From: Paracamarosporium sp. OC-R06-R3
Lineage: Eukaryota > Ascomycota > Dothideomycetes > Pleosporales > Didymosphaeriaceae
Assembly: GCA_019828545.1 (NCBI GenBank)
Contig: JACVRA010000073.1
Location: forward strand, 1 to 64,000
DNA: 64,000 nt
Direction of reading: 5' to 3'
Below the pieces are notes generated by a model. That model was not told the origin of the DNA, did not search any database, and saw only the letters and a list, made by a program, of their open reading frames with translations. A program made the translations under genes and the position numbers. Positions 56,773 through 64,000 of the stretch are shown here, one piece after another; within the stretch, counting starts at the first letter, position 1, and every line of letters starts with the position of its first letter.

Positions 56773-57858
56773 TTATGCCGGACTGGGATGAAAAGCCTTA
56801 TACACCTGCAGCCCACCTTCTATACTCTGTATCAAACCAAAGAAAACTGTAAGAGCGAGTACAAATAGAGCAACCCAGAAGGTATACCACTGCACTCCAT
56901 TCCTTCTATCATACCACCATTGAGATAGTTCGGTTGGACTTGATTCGTCATATGCTTGTTTCAAGATTATCAACCGGTCATGCCAGAAGCGAAACTTGTT
57001 GATTTGGCGATCGTCTAGTCGAAGCGAACCGCATCTCAACAGCATGCTGTCGACATTTTGGGATGCAGGTAGCTTTTGGAACCATTTCCTGGTCTGTGCG
57101 TCATCTCGTGGAAACAAAAGAGCTAGAGTGCGGAGAGTTTCCTCGACAAGTCCGTCTGGGAAAAGTTGGCTGATTAAACCAGTCAGTGATATGGTGAGAA
57201 CTAAGTGCAATTCCAAGTACCTGTTCTGTCGTTTCAGAAATGATGCGTGATGGAACACAGCAATGATTTTGTCGTCATCATCAATCATCCGTAAGTGATC
57301 CGCTAGATTGTCTGTCCATACAATCTTGATGCCAGCAACCTTTTCTATATTACGTGCTTTAAAGGCACGCTCCATCTTAATGTTGGCGTCGCTCAAGACC
57401 TGAGGTTGCTCGAAATAATCGGCCATACAGGTTTTTAGGTTACCCTCTTCCCATAAAAGTTCACAATGACCAGATATCGCGTATTTGCACTTCCCGATGT
57501 TTACCATCAAGTAGATACGGATGGCTAGATTGATAGAATTGTCAAATATCTCTTCCTCATATGCATGGTCTGGTGAGCTAAGGAACTGTTTCAATCCCTC
57601 TTTTACTGTATCTCTAGTGGAAAGCTTTTCAAGCTCATGCGCGGTATCTATAATATCTTTGTGCGTTCTAGCGAGCACGTGCCTGCCTTGATTGTGCATA
57701 GCATGGTGACATTGTTTTGCGTAGTAAACAAAGTAAGGCTCCCAATCGAGTTCCTCAATGTGGTACTGAGACGATGGCCATAGATTGCGCACAATTTCGG
57801 TTTTGGCATCAGGGTCGAACGGAACCGCCTTCTGAAGGAGGCGTTGCAAAGGCGCCAT
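56773..57858 (-). CDS. Fungal orphan-family protein with one C-terminal TM
   Basis: ATG at 57858 (a GTG at 57873 is in frame). Unspliced it is 361 residues. A 51-base in-frame segment at 57170..57220 has GT-AG ends and may be an intron, giving 344. The soluble part is helical with HIEELDWEPYFVYYAKQC, RFWHDRLIILKQAYDESSP and WWYDRRNGVQWYTF. The end is a single hydrophobic helix (VALFVLALTVFFGLIQSI) followed by QVYKAFHP. This C-terminal signature is one I know from a multi-copy ascomycete family without assigned function, often near heterokaryon-incompatibility-type genes. It is antiparallel within the island. Function unknown. Confidence 0.65.
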   Translation of the reverse strand: MAPLQRLLQKAVPFDPDAKTEIVRNLWPSSQYHIEELDWEPYFVYYAKQCHHAMHNQGRHVLARTHKDIIDTAHELEKLSTRDTVKEGLKQFLSSPDHAYEEEIFDNSINLAIRIYLMVNIGKCKYAISGHCELLWEEGNLKTCMADYFEQPQVLSDANIKMERAFKARNIEKVAGIKIVWTDNLADHLRMIDDDDKIIAVFHHASFLKRQNRYLELHLVLTISLTGLISQLFPDGLVEETLRTLALLFPRDDAQTRKWFQKLPASQNVDSMLLRCGSLRLDDRQINKFRFWHDRLIILKQAYDESSPTELSQWWYDRRNGVQWYTFWVALFVLALTVFFGLIQSIEGGLQVYKAFHPSPA

Positions 57859-58392
57859 AGGAGAAAGGAACACACTTTGGAAGAGACGAAAAAGTAGTTA
57901 AAATGAGACTAGGGGAGTAATAGACTCATTAATACGAGCCGACCTGCAGGTGGCTGAGTATTGCATCGTTCGAGACTTGGTAAGCCATCATTGGTCGACC
58001 TGTCGGCGCCTTGTCGATGCTGTTGTGCTCACGACAGGGAACATGTGAAGCTGATATCCAATCAAGAGCATAGCCTCCCCACCAATATGTCTTGTATCTC
58101 CCTGGATTATCGTAAGCATGTGAGTATAGATAAGCTCAGCCTCGTCGGTTTGGCGTTTTCCTCGCCAAACCCTCCGCAAGGCTCCGACGCCCTGTTGCCT
58201 TAAAACCCCTGCGCGCCTCCAGACCCCACGATGCAATATAAGAGCCTAGCATTCCTTATCTTGACGGATCATTGTTAGCCTTTAATTGTTATACAAATCT
58301 TCTGCTTCTTCTCAATATCGGGTTTCCCTTTTCTTTCGAGCAGGTTCCTGGTCAGAGAGCATGGTTGGCTTCAACAGCCTTACCTTGATGCA
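57859..58392. promoter_or_regulatory. Divergent intergenic region
   Basis: About 530 bases between divergent starts of the single-TM gene and the protease-like gene. No gene supported. A TTTTCTTTCGAGC-type pyrimidine tract lies about 50 bases upstream of the ATG at 58393. Confidence 0.45.
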
Positions 58393-60279
58393 ATGTCAGA
58401 CCAACTCCTTGAAGTATTGATGAACCGCTCCGAGCTGCGCCCCAAGTCGCCGCATCCAAAAGCAGCACTTGGAGATTGTATCGGCCATATCGGCTCTCGC
58501 CATCGCTGTTGGGAAGCTAAAGGCACCGTACGAGATCAGTTTGACAACGTAATCTTTCCTAAAATCAGGAACTGCTTGGAAGAATCTCTCCAAAAACTAC
58601 CGAACGAAGACCGCCTTACTATCTCTTTATATATGGTTGGCAAACTGGCGCTGACTGCTGTACCAACCGTGATATTCATATCTGAGAGCTCGAAATATCG
58701 CAAAGAAGCACGAAAGATTGTCAAAACTCGAGGCTTATTGGTTCCCTTTCCTGGGTTCAGGACCGCACATCTCGCTACAGATCCGGGCTTCCAAAAGATG
58801 GAAAAGCTTGCTTCAGCCAAAGACTTCAGCAAGTCAACCACTGAAGTTGTGAAAGAAGTCTTGTATGATCATACGAAGCCAATCCGGGCTTTTGGTATGC
58901 CAATCTACATATCACATACATCCTCTTTACGAAAAGCGACGGCAAACGCCATTCAACTTGGCAATCAGCTCTTCTTCCAAACAGCTTATCATGCGTTTCT
59001 TAATAGCTCTTCTGCGGAATCGATCGCTGTATCTGATGACGAAGATTTCGAGATCGACTCAGACTCGGGATCGGATATTGACACCAGAGACGACTATGAC
59101 GTGGCAATAACAAGCAATGAAAGTCAAAAGTCGGATTCTTGGTTCCAATCAAATGACACTGATAGCGCTAGCTCAGCTCACTCTTCTAATCCCTCCATAC
59201 CTTCAACCTCTGCCGGAGATGACCTCGTGGTATTGGACTCGAACAACAACATCGATCATACATGCTTTGCATCAAACAACCTTCCCTCCTTCGATGGCAT
59301 CCATAGAATGCGCGTATCAGAGTCAATCGAACAACCGTCTACCGATCTGCTCTCCTCCCTCGGCATTCTAGTTGAGTTTTCAGTAGACGAAGACTGGGCA
59401 CTGATCGAAATCACTAATTCCAGAGTTCAAGAGGCGCTGAAAGCGAAGGGAGAATTCACCCTTTCCATGAGTAACATTGCGAGAAAACCAAAAGATGATG
59501 TCATTGTGAAGACAGCTACCGCATCCACCGGGGTATTTTCCGGAATCTTATCAGCATCATCTTCATACACGCGCCTTCCAAATAGCACAGTGTTTCGGGA
59601 AGTTTACCTGGTGCGCTTCCAGGGTCCGTTGGCAAATGGCGATTGTGGGGCATTAATTGTAGATGCCGAAAACAACAGCATATACGGGCATGTTGTCGCA
59701 GGATGCCGGACAACGGGACATGCCTATGTTCTGGCTGCAACCCATATACAGAACAACATCCGAAACCTCTTGTCTCGTATGGGTCTCAGGAATGTTTTGC
59801 GCGAAGATTTGGTGCAAGGATCAGCAGACCGCGCTGTGCCATTGCTATCTCACCAAGATGCGCATGATTTCCCTAACCTCGAAGTATCTATCCCCACAAT
59901 CTCTGGTACAAGTATCAACCATTTGAGTGCAAAGAGCCCGGATATGCTAAGGCATGACGAGGTTCAGTATGGGAAGGGAAAGCACAAGGAACTCTACACA
60001 CATTTTTTTGAAGGCATCAAGTCAAGTGGAAGTGGGGAAAGCTACGAGAACACTAAAAATTTGGTTTCAAGAGATGAAAGCGACTTTGCGAAACGTACCA
60101 CATTACAAGAAGCAAAGCGAAAGGAGGATGGGATAACACGTCACTTCCGAAGTAGAGTGACTGCTCTAGAGCGCATTAACAGTGCTTTGTTCGAAGAGAC
60201 AGCGAGGAAAAGGAGAACTGAAGAACAAGAAGCGATGAGAATCATGGCATTGAAGGAAGAATCAGATAAGCAGGAATAA
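58393..60279 (+). CDS. Protease-like domain protein with GDCG motif
   Basis: 628 residues, single exon, ATG at 58393. The N-terminal 200 residues contain GTVRDQFDNVIFPKIRNCL, VPTVIFISESSKYRKEARKI and PIRAFGMPIYISHTS, a module I have seen in many ascomycete proteins of unknown role. A disordered acidic Ser linker (about 215-320) follows. Residues about 335-470 form a beta-rich domain with STGVFSGIL, EVYLVRFQGPLANGDCG (416-419 GDCG) and YGHVVAG. This resembles the nucleophile loop of chymotrypsin-fold proteases, with Cys in place of Ser, as in 3C-like enzymes. The matching His and Asp could not be assigned by eye. The C-terminus is a charged coiled coil. A role as a protease-like arm of fungal NLR-type systems is inference. 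Confidence 0.65.
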   Translation: MSDQLLEVLMNRSELRPKSPHPKAALGDCIGHIGSRHRCWEAKGTVRDQFDNVIFPKIRNCLEESLQKLPNEDRLTISLYMVGKLALTAVPTVIFISESSKYRKEARKIVKTRGLLVPFPGFRTAHLATDPGFQKMEKLASAKDFSKSTTEVVKEVLYDHTKPIRAFGMPIYISHTSSLRKATANAIQLGNQLFFQTAYHAFLNSSSAESIAVSDDEDFEIDSDSGSDIDTRDDYDVAITSNESQKSDSWFQSNDTDSASSAHSSNPSIPSTSAGDDLVVLDSNNNIDHTCFASNNLPSFDGIHRMRVSESIEQPSTDLLSSLGILVEFSVDEDWALIEITNSRVQEALKAKGEFTLSMSNIARKPKDDVIVKTATASTGVFSGILSASSSYTRLPNSTVFREVYLVRFQGPLANGDCGALIVDAENNSIYGHVVAGCRTTGHAYVLAATHIQNNIRNLLSRMGLRNVLREDLVQGSADRAVPLLSHQDAHDFPNLEVSIPTISGTSINHLSAKSPDMLRHDEVQYGKGKHKELYTHFFEGIKSSGSGESYENTKNLVSRDESDFAKRTTLQEAKRKEDGITRHFRSRVTALERINSALFEETARKRRTEEQEAMRIMALKEESDKQE

Positions 60280-62160
60280 GAAAAGATAATACCGAGAATA
60301 GGCCTGACAGACATATCAGCTGAAGCCACAGAACATGTTTCTCTCGACATGATAGGTTGGGGCGAGCTAGAAGAGCAGAAAACACGTACTATCACGTCAA
60401 GCGATTGAGCCCTACCCAATTCTTATGCGTAGTCGTACGACCAATCGGCATATTCTTCTATTCCACAACGACCCATGGCTATGCACACAAATATAACTGC
60501 GCTGGCACTGCCCATAAATGATCATCATTCTTCAAGGCAAAATAGTTACCGTAGCAATTCAAGTGCTGGCACCGTACCCAATTCTTTTTACGCGTCTTCG
60601 CATGGTCAAATGGCATGCTTTTCTACCACGCAGCCTACACAGACATTGGCGATTGAGCCGTCACAGTCCATAAACAATCATGATTACTCGTAGCATTTCG
60701 ACACGTAAGTGCTATTACGTATTGACAAAGAAGCTCCCTTACTAATAGCAAGTAGATATTACCAACAGTGCATAGTCTGCTATCATCTGCCCCCCACTTC
60801 TTATTTATCGCACCAAAACATCCAGCATTAAGATACGACCTGGATCAGGATCCATCGCAAAGTTCCATCACGTCTCTTCTTTTGTGCAACGCAAGTGACA
60901 GGAAGTAATAGCAACAAAGATGCAAAAGCAGGGAGCAATAAGAGAACTTGAAATCAGCTCTAGCCGATTAGCTTGATAGTTTTCACTGTGTTTTTCAACA
61001 TTTCCATTAGCTAGAACAGAATCATCAAATCGTCATGACAGACCAACAGCATCACATGTATACTACCCACATATCACCCCCTTATCGAGGTTCACCAATC
61101 CAACAGAAACCTCATCAGGAGAAAGGAGACGCGAACGGTACATAGCAATTACCCCTTCACATACACTACCCAATCATCACCACCCCAGCACCATACAACT
61201 ACATCGCTGCAAACCTGCTGTGCATCGTTCCAACAGGAAAGTACCTAGACACACCGACCATAATCCCAATTTCTAACCCTCACTTCCCTCCCCCATCACA
61301 ACCACACCTCACACACCCCTTTATGTGGTTTTCCAAGAAACTCATCTTTCATTCATACCCTCGACTCAGTCACGTCCACACCACTCACTTCCACCAAGCA
61401 GAAACCCAGACACAAGCCTCATGTACTGCGTTATATAATATCAATATCGTATAGCAACCCACAGCCCAGCTCCGCCTAACATACCCAATTAATCCCATTT
61501 CCTCCCCCTCCATCCAGTCCCCTTACCCAGCCAGACCCACCACAACCTCGCGATCATACCCCCCTACTATCCACCCCGGTAGCTCAAATCCTCAGCAAAT
61601 CACCAAACGACACGGCTCAGCACAGCACAGCACAGAAGCGAATCCACCCAGCCCAAGTACCGCAGCACCCGTCCCCACGCATACGAGCGAATAACCCGAA
61701 GCGAGAATACCAGTGAGTGTGAGAAAAGAGATGCGTGCATGCACGTCCCATCAAGCGCCGGACGAACACGAGATGATATGAGCTGAAATGACGAGATGCA
61801 AAGCAAAGCAATGCAACGGGTTGTGCTAGATACATACGCCACGGTATGTATAGCAAACATACCATGACCCCACACAATAATGTATAATACAGATAGATAG
61901 ACAGAGCGCAGCCGCGCCCCTAGGCACACACAGCACAGCACAGCACAGCTCGGATCCCTCATCGTCACTATTCAAACAGGGTAAGACAAGACAAGACAAG
62001 ACGAGATAAACCGGGATACACCCCAGGCATGCCACCCTCTCGCCTCAGAAACCGAAGAAGAGGGAACAGCAAACGGAAAAGGAAAAGGAAAAGGAAAAGG
62101 GGGTATCCACCTCGGCATCCCTCAGAAGACATGACTCCAACGCACATCGACACCGTCTAT
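60280..62160. other. Long intergenic region, no gene
   Basis: About 1.9 kb. A 72-codon frame at 60475 is Ser/Thr-rich and unsupported. 61140-61560 is pyrimidine-rich. Short runs of CAGCA at 61617-61634 and 61931-61949, GACAA at about 61984-62002, and GGAAAA at about 62076-62099 are simple repeats. The right end is the 3' side of the SAS4-like gene. Confidence 0.5.
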
Positions 62161-63861
62161 CTATCTATCCGCCTTCCTCCCTGCGCCCCCACCCTCCCTC
62201 TTCCTCCGCCTCCTCTTCCTCTCATTCTCAGCCAGAAACTCCCTCGTGATGAAATCCCCCTTGAGTCCAAACACAGCGAACCGCCGCTCATCCTCCAGCA
62301 GCATCTCCTCCGTCGGCTGGCCCTCCCTCGCGTAGCTATTATCGTCCCTGAGCGCCTGCACCAAGTACTCGTCATCCAGGCGCGTTAGGATATCCGGGAG
62401 TGCGACGCCGAAGGGCGGGGCGTCTGCGCTGCGTGTGGAGCGCGAATTGGGGTTCGGCTTGGTGTTGCTGAGGGAGGCGGGACGCTGGCCTTTTGCGTAG
62501 AAGGATTTGAATTTCGAGGCTTTTTCTTGGGCGGGGGTCCACGAGAGGATGAAGCCGTGGGGGCGCGGTGGCCGGCGCGGTTTCGGGGGGGAGGTGTCTT
62601 TTGGGTGGGGAGAGGGGCGGGATGGGTCTTTTGTTTTGCGTGGGCGTTTGGGTTTTGGTTCTGGGTGTGTTAGTTTTTGTGATTTGGATTGCTTTTGGTG
62701 GGAAAAGAGTACGTACGGTCGTCTTCGGAGGAGGATTCCGAGGAGGAAGATGCGGTTTCTCTCTCTCGAGCGCGCTTTGCTTTCTCTTTTCTTCGCTTCT
62801 CGAGCTCGACTTCTCTCAGCGCGTCTTGCTTTGCCAGCGCGGTTCGTAGCTCTCTAATGAAGTGCCTACGCTTCGCCTGCCAGTCATCCCGCTCGCTCTT
62901 GTCGATGACAAACACCTTGTGCCAGTCTTCTCCTTCCAGTTCCTCCAACACGGGCTGGGCCTTGGACATTTTGTACTGTAGATTGTCTCTCTCGCGATTG
63001 CGCGACTTCCTCTCTCCACCCTCATGCTTGTTATGTACCTTGGTGTAGACGCTGTCCGCGAGCGGGTCTTCGGTTGCAGGGAAGGCGTTTGTATACGGGG
63101 TATAGTCGAACGGCGCGCGCGGCTTGTAGGTGTGACTGGGGCTCGGAAGTTGCCTGGCGGCACGCGCGTCTGCTGTAGCTCTCCTGATCTCTTCAAGCTG
63201 AGCATGTGTGAGCGGTTCGTCCATGACGGATATCTGGTCGTCGCCAGAAAGACCTTCACGCCGTTAGCTCAGTCCAACATCAAGCCCTGCCATACGTACT
63301 GTTCTCTGTGTTCTCCCCGTCCTCCCAGTTCGCTATGATGGCGTCATAGTCTTCGAAGATCTCTGCAAGCTCGCTGGCTTTCCTCACAGGGTTCTTACTT
63401 CTCAGGCTCTTCTTGTCGACCATGGCGGAAGGTGTCTGCTCGTGCGGCGCATCGACGGGCTTGGGCGTCGACGCACCGGAAGGCACATCGTCCACATAAA
63501 CATGTAGGTTCTTTGTTGTACCGTTTGTCGAGCTGGGCAGCTTGTCGTGGGAGCGTCTTTGTTTAATCTTGGAAGGCGGTTGCGCATCGGGCGTGTCCAC
63601 CTCGGTGATGGAACGTTTTCGCGTGGCTGCACCGGCGGGCGACAGATGCTTTGTTGGTGTCACATTGGGCTTGTCGACGTCCGGCGAGGGCAGCGGGAGT
63701 GTCTTTGACAGGCGGCGCGTAAGGATAGGCGCTGGGGGCTGCTGGTGGGCGTGGGCGGCCGGCTTCGCGACCTCAGCGGGCGGCGGGGAGCGCGACCTGG
63801 TGTGCCTCGTGGATCTGCGGTCAGCAGCTGGCCGGATGAAGTTGGCCATTGCTTTGAGCAT
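62161..63861 (-). CDS. Basic nuclear-looking protein, SAS4-like
   Basis: Exons 63861..63300, 63253..62717 and 62660..62161 (introns 46 and 56 bases, both GTACGT donors) give about 532 residues. It is highly charged with several basic clusters (KIKQRRSHDK, KRRKEKAKRARERE, NERKRRRRKRE), so nuclear. The central block reads THAQLEEIRRATADARAAR, then NRERDNLQYKMSKAQPVLEE and EDWHKVFVIDKSERDDWQAK. This pattern of a charged helix followed by an EDWxKVF motif resembles the SAS4 subunit of the SAS histone acetyltransferase complex. The last exon has SWTPAQEKASKFKSFYAKGQ and RRFAVFGLKGDFITREF. The SAS4 label is tentative; the alternative is an unassigned chromatin protein. Confidence 0.55.
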
Positions 63862-64000
63862 TGTGCTGGTTCATAGTGCAAGCGATTACAGGCTATTGCG
63901 GGCTGCCATTGAGTGTCGCGAGCGGCTTGGGTGAAGGCAGTCGCGTTAGGGGCCTCGTCTGGGCTTGTATGCGACAGGCGAGCTCACGTCGAGCTGAGGA
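63862..64000. other. Right edge, upstream of SAS4-like gene
   Basis: 139 bases upstream of the ATG. Nothing further seen before the window ends. Confidence 0.4.

Noticed and set aside
60475..60693. 72-codon Ser/Thr-rich frame
   Set aside because: No signal peptide, domain or neighbour support; composition alone is not enough.

Overview
The window is nuclear DNA of a filamentous ascomycete (Pezizomycotina), most likely a dothideomycete-like fungus. The basis is about 27 intron-containing genes with typical 45-60 bp GT-AG introns and CT-rich promoters, plus fungal-specific families: UstYa/DUF3328, a fungal transcription-factor domain, LysM chitin binders, a killer-toxin-like GH18 chitinase and COQ6 with a mitochondrial presequence. 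No bacterial-style operon, rRNA or CRISPR array was seen, and no tRNA was recognised by eye. Species-level placement is not possible from reading alone.

Layout. 0.2-1.6 kb: a BTB/POZ-like protein. 2.3-5.6 kb: a strongly diverged, non-coding minisatellite of about 40 bp period, interrupted by a poly-G/NN/poly-C assembly scar. 5.9-7.8 kb: a secreted GH16 glucanase with a long repeat tail. 7.8-10.4 kb: gene-free, CT-rich. 10.4-19 kb: housekeeping block with the U5 snRNP GTPase Snu114, cytosolic acetoacetyl-CoA thiolase (ERG10) and a MutL homologue resembling MLH2/PMS1. 19.4-25.2 kb: a small accessory stretch with AT-rich DNA, a non-LTR retrotransposon zinc-knuckle relic, a SnoaL-like protein, two small secreted cysteine-containing proteins, an orphan UstYa-like oxidase-family gene and a 180 bp tandem duplication.

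26-36 kb is the most striking region, a chitin-directed island. A LysM protein is divergent from a very large CBM18-GH18 chitinase with a long killer-toxin-like C-terminal part, followed by a four-LysM secreted protein. Two paralogous cytosolic-looking small proteins lie antiparallel, one directly behind the chitinase and one behind the four-LysM gene. I suggest, as inference only, that the small paralogues could protect the producer or regulate the secreted chitinase/toxin-like protein.

36-48 kb: an Ada-type zinc/AraC domain protein, a ZIP zinc transporter, a fungal-specific transcription factor, a conserved unknown, ChaC gamma-glutamylcyclotransferase and COQ6 (with a GC-AG intron). 48-50 kb: a large disordered protein. 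51-60.3 kb is a second accessory island of four proteins from little-understood fungal families: a 4-TM membrane protein, a coiled-coil protein, a protein with one C-terminal TM, and a protein with a GDCG protease-like domain. The first two share a duplicated upstream region. 62.2-63.9 kb: a basic nuclear-looking protein resembling SAS4-type chromatin subunits.

Exon coordinates below are read by eye from splice consensus, reading phase and family resemblance; individual junctions can be off.
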